In this document: one piece after another, positions 1 to 7,737 of the stretch
Layout: every line of letters starts with the position of its first letter
How positions within the stretch are numbered: the stretch's first letter is position 1
From: an uncultured Clostridia bacterium
GTDB taxonomy: Bacteria > Bacillota > Clostridia > Oscillospirales > Acutalibacteraceae
Direction of reading: 5' to 3'
Assembly (NCBI GenBank): GCA_946184295.1
Contig: CAMHEZ010000001.1
Span: 1-64,000, forward strand
DNA length: 64,000 bases
The notes under the pieces: generated by a model
Database searches by the model: none
Told to the model about the DNA's origin: nothing
Seen by the model: only the letters and a program-made list of their open reading frames with translations
Made by a program: the position numbers and the translations under genes

Positions 1-9
1 GAAAATCGT

Positions 10-359
10 TGGTGGAGGCGAGGAGAATCGAACTCCTGTCCAAAAACCGCTTACCATCGCTTTCTACGGGTGTATTTTGTCTATAACATTCCCCCGGAGG
101 TCAGCCGACAAACAGGCGGAAATCCGAAGTATCCTCTGCGTCATGACGGATTACGAGGATGCTCATCCGTTCACGTTCACCGCTAATCGACGCCCTTCCA
201 AGGCCGCGGTACTCCCTGGTCGGACGCGCCGCGTTAATTACGCAGCGTAAGCAACTGTATAGTCGTCAGTTAATTTTAAGGTTTCAGTGATTAAAGTGAG
301 CCTGAGATCACTACCCGCTTACAATGACTTACGATCCCTGTCGAAACCATTGCGCCCCC
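10..359 (-). ncRNA. ssrA: transfer-messenger RNA (tmRNA)
   Basis: The minus strand begins with GGGGGCGCAATGGTTTCGAC, the conserved tmRNA 5' end, and ends with a T-arm and acceptor stem closing in CGCCTCCACCA, so the tRNA-like half and the encoded CCA are both present. tmRNA with SmpB rescues ribosomes stalled on broken mRNA and tags the product for proteolysis. The tag frame ends at about 238-250 and its C-terminus reads DDYTVAYAA before TAA. The exact resume codon is not certain. Length (about 350 nt) is normal for a one-piece tmRNA. Confidence 0.96.
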
Positions 360-421
360 ATATGCAAAGAACCAAGAACGACGCTATATCGCCTTCGATC
401 ACTCTCATATGAGAGTATTGT

Positions 422-450
422 ATTTTACCACAAAATCAGCAAAATAGCAA
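422..450 (-). promoter_or_regulatory. tmRNA promoter
   Basis: On the minus strand, TTGCTA (445-450) and TAAAAT (422-427) are separated by 17 nt, a sigma-A type arrangement about 60 nt upstream of the mature tmRNA 5' end. The intervening leader carries the palindrome CTCTCATATGAGAG and would be removed by processing. Confidence 0.55.
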
Positions 451-505
451 TATATAATCAATTTGTTTACAAAAAATTAACATTTATAAGAACTTCACGT
501 CTGCC

Positions 506-537
506 GAATAAATCCAATCGCATGGGGTACAATAATA
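506..537 (+). promoter_or_regulatory. candidate forespore (sigma-F/sigma-G type) promoter
   Basis: GAATA at 506-510 is followed after 14 nt by GGGTACAATA at 525-534. The second part matches the sigma-F -10 pattern GGNNANANTR, and GAATA fits the sigma-G/F -35 box. The spacing is one base short of the usual value. It lies about 85 bp upstream of the two coat-type genes. This is a pattern match only. Confidence 0.35.
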
Positions 538-620
538 GCGAACCGAGGCAAACACAGCCCCTTCATCAAAGGCTGCTTCCTTGGTATTGATATTCTTCCT
601 CAATTAAAGGTGGTTTATTT

Positions 621-794
621 ATGACGGAAAAGGAACTTTTGTATGTGCAGGACGCATTGGGTCATGAGCAGTATTTTCAGACTCAGTGCCAGGAAACTTC
701 CAGCCAGATTCAGGACCCCGAGCTCAAAAGCTGCGTGCAGCAGCTCGCCAGCCAGCACAAGCAGCTGTTTCAGAGCTTCTACGGCCTGCTGTAA
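621..794 (+). CDS. small CotF-like spore protein
   Basis: A 57-residue, Gln-rich helical protein starting at ATG 621 after the site AAAGGTGG. It resembles the N-terminal part of CotF/coat-type four-helix proteins, with the pattern LxxxQxxL near Gln-rich helices (residues 8-35). No transmembrane segment or catalytic motif is visible. It lies 48 bp upstream of a clear CotF-family gene in the same direction, so the two are probably co-transcribed during sporulation. The family assignment rests mainly on context and composition and is less sure than for its neighbour. Confidence 0.6.
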   Translation: MTEKELLYVQDALGHEQYFQTQCQETSSQIQDPELKSCVQQLASQHKQLFQSFYGLL

Positions 795-842
795 CGGCTA
801 ACCTCCAACCATTTTTTTCCAAAGAAAGAGAGGACTTTGAAA

Positions 843-1097
843 ATGATGAATGACAAGCAACTGATGGAAAATATGCTTTTGCTGGAAAAAGGCAGCTGCG
901 ACCTGTATATGCACGGCACAATCGAATCCTCCAACACCAACGTCTGCCGGACATTCAATCAGGCGCTCAACGATTCACTCTCCATGCAGAGCACGATTTA
1001 CGCCAAAATGTCCCAGCGCGGCTGGTATTCGCCCGCACAGGCGCAGCAGACGCAGATTGATTCCGTAAAGCAGCAGTTTAACACCACGCGCGGCTGA
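843..1097 (+). CDS. CotF-family spore coat protein
   Basis: An 84-residue protein of the short clostridial CotF family, which are small helical proteins found in spore coats or the forespore. The order LLLEKGSCDLYMHG (about residues 11-24), the AxNDSLxMQ segment and the C-terminal KMSQRGWYxxxxA motif are typical. The start is taken as ATG 843, with AGAGAGG nine bases upstream. A TTG at 837 is in frame but too close to that site. It probably forms an operon with the gene at 621. Its exact place in the spore cannot be told from the sequence. Confidence 0.85.
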   Translation: MMNDKQLMENMLLLEKGSCDLYMHGTIESSNTNVCRTFNQALNDSLSMQSTIYAKMSQRGWYSPAQAQQTQIDSVKQQFNTTRG

Positions 1098-1146
1098 TGC
1101 AGCACACCGCTTGACAGCAGCGATCAAACCTCATAAAAATAAACAA

Positions 1147-1195
1147 GGGCAGTGCGCTCACGCAGCTATCGCGCGAACGCACTGCCTACTTTTTA
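1147..1195 (+). terminator. intrinsic terminator (coat operon; may work both ways)
   Basis: GGCAGTGCG (1148-1156) pairs with CGCACTGCC (1178-1186) and is followed by TACTTTTT. The stop codon of the convergent minus-strand gene (1193-1195) lies in the T-tract, so the hairpin separates the two transcription units. Confidence 0.8.
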
Positions 1196-2050
1196 AATCA
1201 AAGACAACAGCCATGCCAATATATAATACGTTCCCGTCACACCCGAATAGAGCAATACCGGGCGCCAAATGGTATCCGTGCGGTGATAGATGATGCTGTA
1301 TGCCGCAGCCTGCACAATCACATAAAATATAATCAAAAAACCCGCACTCTTCACACCGCTCCATGTCATACCCAACATACCCAGCGCCAGGATAACCGAA
1401 CCGGCCACCGTCAACGGCAGTTCCGTCTGTTCGCGTGTATGGGAAATCAACGTGAGAATCATTTTGATAATCGCCGAGGGCACCACCAGATACAGCATGA
1501 CATGGGCAAACGGTACAATCAGCAGCTTGGTGATATAATACATAACCTGTGAGAAAATGCCTCCGACAGGCGGGGTAAACGGCCCGCTGAAAATTCTCGA
1601 CAGCACCAGATACAACACATCAATGCCAAAGGCCGCCAAGGTAGCATATCCCACGAGTTTTTTCCATGTTTCCTTCGGACGCCCCTTGGAGCTGTAATTG
1701 ATGTTGAGCGCAAATCCAAAGGACACCGTGACAAACAATATAAGTGCCAGCTCCAGCAGTTTGGCAAAAAACTCCGCCAAAAAGCCGCTGCTGTCATCCA
1801 CCATCCATAAGAAAGGCAGCAGAAATTCACTGATGATGGACTCCAGCACGCCAAGGTAATGCAATCCCACAACCAGCACCGCCGTCACAATCAGCGTCAC
1901 ACCCCAGATGATACCGTTTTCCACATGCTTTTCCTGCTGTGTTTTCTCGCGGTAAACCGAATCCAGCATCTCTTCTTCGCGCATATCGCGAATCTCGCTG
2001 GCTGTCATGGCTTTTTTCTCGCCATCTTGTTTCTTGTCGTACTTTGGCAT
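1193..2050 (-). CDS. integral membrane protein of unknown function
   Basis: A protein of about 285 residues with a charged cytoplasmic N-terminus rich in Lys and Glu, then about seven hydrophobic segments. I recognise no family or catalytic motif. It is the third gene of a minus-strand cluster behind an XRE regulator (2472-2942) and a small membrane-anchored protein (2077-2469), so it may be the cluster's effector. An in-frame ATG at 2062 overlaps the ribosome site (AAAGGATG), so the ATG at 2050 is preferred. Function unknown. Confidence 0.7.
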   Translation of the reverse strand: MPKYDKKQDGEKKAMTASEIRDMREEEMLDSVYREKTQQEKHVENGIIWGVTLIVTAVLVVGLHYLGVLESIISEFLLPFLWMVDDSSGFLAEFFAKLLELALILFVTVSFGFALNINYSSKGRPKETWKKLVGYATLAAFGIDVLYLVLSRIFSGPFTPPVGGIFSQVMYYITKLLIVPFAHVMLYLVVPSAIIKMILTLISHTREQTELPLTVAGSVILALGMLGMTWSGVKSAGFLIIFYVIVQAAAYSIIYHRTDTIWRPVLLYSGVTGTYYILAWLLSLI

Positions 2051-2076
2051 TTTGATTGTCATCCTTTCGTGTAATA

Positions 2077-2469
2077 TCAGGAAGTTTCCGAAACGGTCGT
2101 AATGCTTTTAATCGAATGAATGCGCAGAAGCTTTTCCTGCGTCTTGGGTTTCTGTTTCTTTTTGTCCGGCTCTGACAGGCGCACCAGCACCCATTTATCA
2201 TCGCAGTCGCATATTGTCACGCGACCGCCTTTGGTCGCCGTGACGGCAAAAACATCATAATCGTCCTCGTCGTCATAAAAATCCAGCTTCACCTGACTGC
2301 CGATATACTCCCCAATCTTATCACTAAGATCAATGCGGACCGCCATCGGTTCATCGTTCTCCAAGGCACGGACACGGCGTTCCAGCTTGCTCACCTTGTC
2401 TTGCAGCGAAATTACGCTGATAAAGGCAAAAAAGCCTAATAAAGCCCATATCCAGATAAAGGTATCCAT
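2077..2469 (-). CDS. membrane-anchored protein sharing a domain with its XRE neighbour
   Basis: A 130-residue protein with one N-terminal transmembrane helix (about residues 4-23), a short coiled-coil (DKVSKLERRVRALEND) and a soluble C-terminal domain. That domain contains FYDDEDDYDVF and KWVLVRLSE, which match FYDNEEDYDLF and TWLKVRCSG in the upstream XRE protein. The gene starts 2 bp after the XRE stop with GGAGG seven bases before ATG, so translation is likely coupled. It may present the same ligand-binding domain at the membrane. No known function is recognised. Confidence 0.75.
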   Translation of the reverse strand: MDTFIWIWALLGFFAFISVISLQDKVSKLERRVRALENDEPMAVRIDLSDKIGEYIGSQVKLDFYDDEDDYDVFAVTATKGGRVTICDCDDKWVLVRLSEPDKKKQKPKTQEKLLRIHSIKSITTVSETS

Positions 2470-2471
2470 CT

Positions 2472-2942
2472 TTATGCCTCCTCCCCGAGAATGTTCACCG
2501 AAAGCACCGACGCGGCGGCCACCAGCTTTTCACTGTTCTCATTTTTACCGGAGCAACGCACCTTGAGCCACGTGCCGTCAAAACTCAGCACGGTGCAGTC
2601 TTTATTAAAAAGATCATAATCTTCTTCGTTGTCGTAAAATTGGAACTGCACCCGTTTGCCGGCCAGATTCATCAGCAGGCGGGACGGCTCGCGCTTGTTT
2701 TGGGTTTTCTTTTCCGCGGGAACCTCTGCGGCAGCCTCGGCTTCGGCATCGTCCCGCATCAGCCAATCGCAGCTTACGCCGAGCAGGTCGACCAGCTCCG
2801 TCACCTTTTCGATGTCGAGCAGCACGGTATTGTTTTCCCACCTCGACACGGTCTGCCGTGTGACGTGCATCGCCTCCGCCAGTTCTACCTGTGTGATTCC
2901 CAGCGCGTTGCGCCGCCCGGCAATCTTGTTTCCCATTTGCAT
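2472..2942 (-). CDS. XRE-family transcriptional regulator with C-terminal sensor-like domain
   Basis: 156 residues. Residues 4-60 form a Cro/C1-type helix-turn-helix (GITQVELAEAMHVTRQTVSRWEN), common in clostridial single-domain regulators. A charged Ala/Glu linker follows (about 65-90), then a C-terminal domain with FYDNEEDYDLF and WLKVRCSG that is shared with the next gene. It heads a three-gene minus-strand operon with 2-bp spacing to its partner. The site AAGGAG is ten bases before the chosen ATG. It probably regulates its own operon. The signal it reads is not known. Confidence 0.85.
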   Translation of the reverse strand: MQMGNKIAGRRNALGITQVELAEAMHVTRQTVSRWENNTVLLDIEKVTELVDLLGVSCDWLMRDDAEAEAAAEVPAEKKTQNKREPSRLLMNLAGKRVQFQFYDNEEDYDLFNKDCTVLSFDGTWLKVRCSGKNENSEKLVAAASVLSVNILGEEA

Positions 2943-3036
2943 AAAGAACCAACTCCTTGAAAATTGATGTCTTTATCGTGCCATGTCTCCGGTCAAAAAA
3001 CAAGAAATTCTCCCGTGCAAAGCGCAACACGGCGTG

Positions 3037-3708
3037 TTACATACCGTAAGGACACGCCCTCATGCAAAGACCGCAGACTGCGCCGCGTCCGATGTGACCG
3101 TAGGCTTTCTTCATGTGAACCGAGCATTTTTCCGCGTCGAAGATTGCCTCCCGCGCCATGCCCCGCACATAATTCACGCCCTTCACCGCACCGGCCGGAC
3201 AAGCCTCCACACATAACCGGCAGTCTCCGCATCGGGAATCCATCGGCTGCCCAGTGACGGGCAGTTCCCGGTCCGTGAGGACAGTGGCAAGCCGCACACG
3301 CGGCCCGTACCGCGGTGAAACGAAGAGGGCGCTCTTGCCAATCCAGCCGAGTCCCGCCGCCACAGCCGCCGACTTGTGCTGATAGATACCGGTGTACTTG
3401 TCCCCCCGATCATGCACGCTTTGCGACGCGGCAATGGGATAGGCTTTCGCCCCTTCGCGGCGCAGCATTTCACAGGCAAGCAGAGCGCAGCGGTCGAGCA
3501 GCGCGTTGGCCGCGCGGTAATGCTGAAAATAGGCATAGGTGGGTGCGCCGTCAATCTCATCGACCACCGCGTCAGACAGCCGGAACATCAGCGTGACAGC
3601 GTAATGATATTGCGCCAAGTCCGGCGGCACGGTTTCGTGAATGCGGCTGAATCCCACTTCACAAAGCCCCTCATACAAAAGCCGCTCCTTGAATGCTTGA
3701 AAATCCAT
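3037..3708 (-). CDS. QueG-like double 4Fe-4S cluster protein
   Basis: A 223-residue iron-sulfur protein related to the catalytic core of epoxyqueuosine reductase QueG. Two cluster motifs are visible: CGDCRLCVEACP and CGLCMRACP near the C-terminus, with an additional Cys at KCSVH. The central GLGWIGKSALFVSPRYGPRVRL segment is characteristic. It is much shorter than QueG (about 350-380 residues) and lacks the C-terminal HEAT region, so a queuosine role is uncertain. It starts 17 bp downstream of the VanX-type gene, with the ribosome site next to that gene's stop, so the two form an operon. Confidence 0.8.
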   Translation of the reverse strand: MDFQAFKERLLYEGLCEVGFSRIHETVPPDLAQYHYAVTLMFRLSDAVVDEIDGAPTYAYFQHYRAANALLDRCALLACEMLRREGAKAYPIAASQSVHDRGDKYTGIYQHKSAAVAAGLGWIGKSALFVSPRYGPRVRLATVLTDRELPVTGQPMDSRCGDCRLCVEACPAGAVKGVNYVRGMAREAIFDAEKCSVHMKKAYGHIGRGAVCGLCMRACPYGM

Positions 3709-3725
3709 CTTGATGACCTGTCCTT

Positions 3726-4490
3726 TTATCCACTCGGCGGCACGAAATCTTCACTGACCGGGTATTCCTGCGTATCAGTGAAATGCCACCACTCTTCCGA
3801 ATACGGTTCAAACCCGCTTTTCTTCATCACCTTTTCCAGCAGCTTGGCGTTGTCCCGCGCAAAGCTGTTGTCGATATCGCTGTAATCGCGGTCAGCCAGC
3901 TTGGTAAAGTTATCCAGCTCGGTCGGCATGAGCATTTCGGTGCCGTCGGAATCCACCAATGTCACGTCCACCGCGTTGCCCCGCGTGTGAGTGGAGTTTC
4001 CCTTGCTGGGGTCTGTGACATACAGGGGATTGGGGCAGACCTCCCACAGCTGCCGCTGCGCCTCTTTCGGACGGAAGGCGTCCCATATCGCCAACCCCAT
4101 GCCGGATTTTTCCAGCTCCGCCTGCGCCTTGCCGAGCTTCTTCACGGTGCCATAGCGCAGATAGGCATCTTTAAAATCATAGAGCTGCCGACCGGTAAAA
4201 TTGTTCTTGCCCGCATATTTCAAATTCACGCGGATACCCGGCACATAATCCGTCACCCGTACAAATACATCGTCCGAAGCAGGGAGCGCCTGCGGCGCCG
4301 CCTGACTTGTGTCATGCGTTTCTTTCCCATTTTCATCGTGGGAAACCGCAGAATACTTCACCCGTTTTCCGTCGGCGATACTGCCGTCTCCACCACGTCG
4401 GCTCCCTCCGGCCACCCGAAAAGCCAGCGCCAGAAAGACCGCAAAGCCCGCCACACAGGCAATCAGTGCGGCAATCATTTTCTTGTCCAT
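3726..4490 (-). CDS. D-Ala-D-Ala dipeptidase (VanX/DdpX type), membrane anchored
   Basis: 254 residues. An N-terminal signal anchor (about 5-25) and Ser/Asp-rich linker precede a peptidase M15D domain. Zinc ligands are in STHTRGNAVDVTL (His and Asp), and the catalytic Glu and third ligand are in EEWWHF. The family's WDAFRP segment is also present. VanX-type enzymes cleave the D-Ala-D-Ala dipeptide. The extracytoplasmic anchor suggests action outside the membrane, unlike cytoplasmic VanX. No vanH, vanA or vanS/R genes are nearby, so this is not a resistance cluster; wall turnover or dipeptide scavenging is more likely. Confidence 0.85.
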   Translation of the reverse strand: MDKKMIAALIACVAGFAVFLALAFRVAGGSRRGGDGSIADGKRVKYSAVSHDENGKETHDTSQAAPQALPASDDVFVRVTDYVPGIRVNLKYAGKNNFTGRQLYDFKDAYLRYGTVKKLGKAQAELEKSGMGLAIWDAFRPKEAQRQLWEVCPNPLYVTDPSKGNSTHTRGNAVDVTLVDSDGTEMLMPTELDNFTKLADRDYSDIDNSFARDNAKLLEKVMKKSGFEPYSEEWWHFTDTQEYPVSEDFVPPSG

Positions 4491-4546
4491 TCGTTTGTGA
4501 TACCGCTCCTTACCTGCTCAAGCTGAACGCCGCCTGCCTCCGCAAA

Positions 4547-4584
4547 CAAAATCCGCCTTGATATTCTCGCGGCGGATTTTTGTT
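4547..4584 (-). terminator. bidirectional intrinsic terminator
   Basis: ATCCGCC (4551-4557) pairs with GGCGGAT (4571-4577), flanked on both sides by T/A-rich tracts. On the minus strand it follows the stop of the large acidic protein gene (4607) and separates it from the VanX gene. Confidence 0.75.
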
Positions 4585-4606
4585 TTCCATCCTGTTGCTT
4601 TTTGCT

Positions 4607-6430
4607 TTACTTCCGATCGGAATACGTAATCTCCACATCGCCGTTTTGCGAACCGATATCCTGCTTCTTGGCGGTGACATCGTCACTCTTGCCGCGAATC
4701 ACGCCAATGGCTTTTCTGATCTGACCGCCGGTACGGGTGAAGAAAGTCTCGGTGGGACGTGCGTCACCTGTTTCAATGCGCGTGGCATAATCGCCGTCGC
4801 CCCAGTCCTCATGACGGTCGGGGGAAACCGGCGCCGGACTGTAGCCGCCGTCGTCTCCGGGATAAGACGGCGCCGACACGGAATCCTCCGTTTCATCAGG
4901 GAAAATCATGGGCGGTTTCCATTCCTCTTCGTCCTCATCGGGGAAAATCATCGGGGGCGCCATGTCCTCTTCTTCCTCCGGGAATCCCATCGGCTGCTCG
5001 GCACCATCGTCCTGATTAGCAACTGTGTTCTGTCCGTCCGACCACGCCTCCGGTGCGGCAAACTCGACCTCTTCCTCCGGATACTGCGGCAGCGGCTCAT
5101 AGCCGGCGCCGTCATCTTCTTCCACCGTCGGCTGCGCAAATTCCGCCGCATCGCCGCCGTCGGAGAAATCAGGCGGCACCCCGCCGTCATCTTCCTCATC
5201 GGCATATAAATACGAAGGCAGCGGCGCGCCTTCCTCTTGGGAATAGTCCGTGTAGCCCTGCGGCAGCACGACCTCTTCCGATTCGGCTGTAAAATTGTCG
5301 GGCAGCACAAAGTCCTGCTCGTCATAGGCAAAATCGGCCGACGGCTCGTCAAATTCCTCATCAGCAAAGAAACGCGATACATCAAACTGTTCGCCGTCTT
5401 CCCCTGTTTCGGACGGTTCAGACATATCGTCTGGCGTGTCAAACTCACGGCTGAACAGGTCATCGTCGGGGATATAGTGCTGACCGCCGGTGCTGAAATC
5501 AAGGGCCGGCGCAAAGGCGTCCCAATCTTCCGGCACTTCGGCAGGCTGTGCCTCCGTTTCCTGATTGTCTTCCCCATACCAGCCCACATTGGCGGGTTCA
5601 CCGTAATCGGACTGCACTTCTTGACGATAGTCATCGTCGTAATCGACGGCGTATGCCTGCTGTTCAGGCGGCGGTTCCACCGCAACCGGCTCTTCGGCAG
5701 GCGGCTCCACGGCGTACTTGCTCACGGCCTCGTCCAGCGATTTTTCCAGCGACGTCATCAGGCTGCGAAACTCCTGATCGGAGGCTTGTTTGAGATAATC
5801 GGAGGCATAGGGGTTGGTTTCGGAAAACTGTCTGGGACGCTTATAGCCGCCCTTTTTCAGGATTTCCTCCACCTCCGGAGTGAGCGCGGCAGCACTTTGT
5901 GAGGACGTATCAGGCACCTGCGGAAATGCGGGCAGCGGCGCGTCAGTCTGGACAGGCTGCACGGTCTGCTGCGGAGAAGCCACAGGACGGTTCGTCACCG
6001 GCTGCTTAGGCGCGGAGGCCAGCTGCCGGTCGATATAATCCGCGCTCTTCTGCGCCATCGTGGCAAGCTGGGACTTCATATCGCGAATCAACGCGCGACT
6101 GCCGACCGACGGCTTGCCGTAGGTGGTCTCATAGGCCGTGACCACCTTGCGGCGGTCGGCCTCGTATTTCTCATTGGTCACCTTGCGCACAGCCACATAG
6201 CCCTTGCTGGCATGCGCCCGAATGCGGACCACTTCATTTTTCTTTTCGCTTTTGACAACGCTGACGGCAACCTTCTTTTTCTTCCAGTGCTTGGGAGAAC
6301 ACCGCAGCACCACATCGACATGCTTGTTCACGCCCTGGTGCATAATATGGGTACGCGTCATATCGTAACTGCGGGGAACATGGCGCATCATATGCACATG
6401 CTCCACACCGCTCATATGATATTTTCTCAA
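4607..6430 (-). CDS. large acidic low-complexity protein of unknown function
   Basis: 607 residues from the TTG at 6430, which sits five bases after GGAGGAGG. An ATG at 6517 would extend it but has no ribosome site. The first about 140 residues are basic (including a KKKK stretch) and look folded. The remaining about 450 are highly acidic and rich in Pro, Gln and Tyr. Near the C-terminus there are three imperfect repeats of PPMIFPDEDEE type. There is no signal peptide or transmembrane segment. I do not recognise the family. The charge split suggests an intrinsically disordered tail attached to a small basic domain. Confidence 0.7.
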   Translation of the reverse strand: MRKYHMSGVEHVHMMRHVPRSYDMTRTHIMHQGVNKHVDVVLRCSPKHWKKKKVAVSVVKSEKKNEVVRIRAHASKGYVAVRKVTNEKYEADRRKVVTAYETTYGKPSVGSRALIRDMKSQLATMAQKSADYIDRQLASAPKQPVTNRPVASPQQTVQPVQTDAPLPAFPQVPDTSSQSAAALTPEVEEILKKGGYKRPRQFSETNPYASDYLKQASDQEFRSLMTSLEKSLDEAVSKYAVEPPAEEPVAVEPPPEQQAYAVDYDDDYRQEVQSDYGEPANVGWYGEDNQETEAQPAEVPEDWDAFAPALDFSTGGQHYIPDDDLFSREFDTPDDMSEPSETGEDGEQFDVSRFFADEEFDEPSADFAYDEQDFVLPDNFTAESEEVVLPQGYTDYSQEEGAPLPSYLYADEEDDGGVPPDFSDGGDAAEFAQPTVEEDDGAGYEPLPQYPEEEVEFAAPEAWSDGQNTVANQDDGAEQPMGFPEEEEDMAPPMIFPDEDEEEWKPPMIFPDETEDSVSAPSYPGDDGGYSPAPVSPDRHEDWGDGDYATRIETGDARPTETFFTRTGGQIRKAIGVIRGKSDDVTAKKQDIGSQNGDVEITYSDRK

Positions 6431-6576
6431 AGTTCCTCCTCCTTCACTTTCCGGTGACAATACCCGACAATACCGACTCCGCCGTTTCACCGGTCGATCA
6501 GGCGACCCGGCCATCAACCGGGTTCCCTCAAAATAAAAAACACTTTTTCACTGTATTATGATGCTATGATTACTAT

Positions 6577-6605
6577 ATTATAAAACTTTTTCTGTAGAAT
6601 GTAAA
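6577..6605 (-). promoter_or_regulatory. sigma-A promoter of the acidic protein gene
   Basis: Minus strand TTTACA (6600-6605), 17-nt spacer, TATAAT (6577-6582). The start codon at 6430 implies a leader of about 140 nt. Confidence 0.7.
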
Positions 6606-6697
6606 TAAAAAGTTAATATTTTCCGAGGGTTTTTCCGTCGTTATTTTAGACAAACTTTTACCGATTTTTTTGTCATTGAATGAATGTTATATGGCTG

Positions 6698-7186
6698 TCA
6701 GTGAAAACGATCAAACCGCACAATATTGGTGACGATGCCCTGCGGCACAATGTCGATCAGCCCGAAGCTGGGATAACTGGCATTGCGGGGCTCAGACAGA
6801 GAACCGGGATTCATCACATACAAGCCATCGTGATACTTGTTGTACGGCTCATGCGTATGCCCGTAGAGACAGATGCCGGCCTCATTCTGCCGGGCAATCG
6901 CCATCAGCGTGGTCAGACCGTACTTGACCCCCTGACGGTGTCCGTGGGTCAAAAAAACATTCACGCCTGCCAGCGTGATGCACTGGGTAGCCGGCACTTC
7001 GGTGCGCCAGTCGCAGTTGCCGTGAACATAGAAAAACGTCTTTTCGGGAAATTGGGACGGCATGGTTTCGATATCCGTCACCACATCGCCCAGATGAATC
7101 ACCACATCAGCCGCGGGATTTTGCCGGATACACTTTTCCACGAGATCACGGCGGTTGTGGCTGTCGGACATCACTAAAATTTTCAT
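6698..7186 (-). CDS. YfcE/MJ0936-type metallophosphoesterase
   Basis: 162 residues, the full length of this family. The metal-binding motifs are in order: DSHN (residues 8-11), GDVV (about 33-36), GNCD (about 56-59), THGH (about 80-83) and GHTH (about 108-111). Members are soluble Mn/Ni-dependent phosphodiesterases active on model substrates in vitro, but the cellular substrate is generally unknown. The start ATG 7186 is supported by AGGTG about ten bases upstream. It is monocistronic, lying between a divergent small gene and the acidic protein's promoter. Confidence 0.9.
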   Translation of the reverse strand: MKILVMSDSHNRRDLVEKCIRQNPAADVVIHLGDVVTDIETMPSQFPEKTFFYVHGNCDWRTEVPATQCITLAGVNVFLTHGHRQGVKYGLTTLMAIARQNEAGICLYGHTHEPYNKYHDGLYVMNPGSLSEPRNASYPSFGLIDIVPQGIVTNIVRFDRFH

Positions 7187-7297
7187 AGGAGACTGGCACC
7201 TGCTTTCAATTTTTTTCTGTGTATTTCATATTATGTAGCGTGTCATATGACGTATGTTGGACGCATATTTTGTAACAAAGGATACGGTGATGAATCT

Positions 7298-7555
7298 ATG
7301 GATAACAATACCAACCATCAGAGAGACGCAAAGATCGACGAGCTGATGCGCAAAATCGGCGCGGAAACCGGTACCGGCGAAAAACTGAAGCAGGCCGCCG
7401 GGCGCAATCCCGCCGTGGCCTCCGCCATCAAAAACCTCAGCGACAACGACATCGCCAGAATCAACGCGATTCTCAGCGACCCCGAAGCCACCAAAAAGAT
7501 TCTGGCCACCACACAGGCGCAGATGCTGCTCCATCAGCTGAAAAAGCAATCGTAA
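7298..7555 (+). CDS. small helical protein with SDPE module
   Basis: 85 residues starting at ATG 7298, with GGTGATG just upstream. It is hydrophilic and helical, with no signal peptide. Residues 57-72 (INAILSDPEATKKILA) resemble the N-terminus of the protein encoded at 7738 (LNSVLSDPETMAKLKE), so the two probably share a small module. A structured repeat element begins 6 bp after its stop codon and fills the gap to the next gene. Function is unknown; similar small helical proteins occur in other Ruminococcaceae. Confidence 0.75.
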   Translation: MDNNTNHQRDAKIDELMRKIGAETGTGEKLKQAAGRNPAVASAIKNLSDNDIARINAILSDPEATKKILATTQAQMLLHQLKKQS

Positions 7556-7560
7556 AAAAT

Positions 7561-7717
7561 AATTAGCCGCGAATGCGGCGTGAGAGTCCAGGGGGTGCGG
7601 GCACCTCCTGGCGGGTCAAGGGCGAGCAGCCCTTGCGGGGGCCGGGGCGGCGCCCCGGGAGCAGGCGCAGCCTGCGAGCAAGACGCGCCTCGATTCAAGA
7701 CGCACCCGGGCGAATAC
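7561..7717 (+). repeat. four-hairpin intergenic repeat, copy 1
   Basis: GC-rich, non-coding. Hairpins in order: CCAGG-G-GGTGC with GCACC-T-CCTGG, CAAGGGC with GCCCTTG, CCGGGGC with GCCCCGG, GCAGGC with GCCTGC, then a tail ending GGCGAATAC. It starts 6 bp after a stop codon and ends just before the next gene's ribosome site. Other copies are at 13377, 27232, 44267 and 48204. Confidence 0.85.
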
Positions 7718-7737
7718 AGATATAAGGAGGGAACATC

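Noticed and set aside
324-590. 88-codon frame at the tmRNA 5' end
   Set aside because: It covers the conserved tmRNA start and promoter on the other strand and has no protein-like features.
3726-4490. Vancomycin resistance gene cluster
   Set aside because: Only a VanX-type dipeptidase is present, with no vanH, vanA, vanS or vanR; VanX-like proteins are common in gut Firmicutes without resistance.
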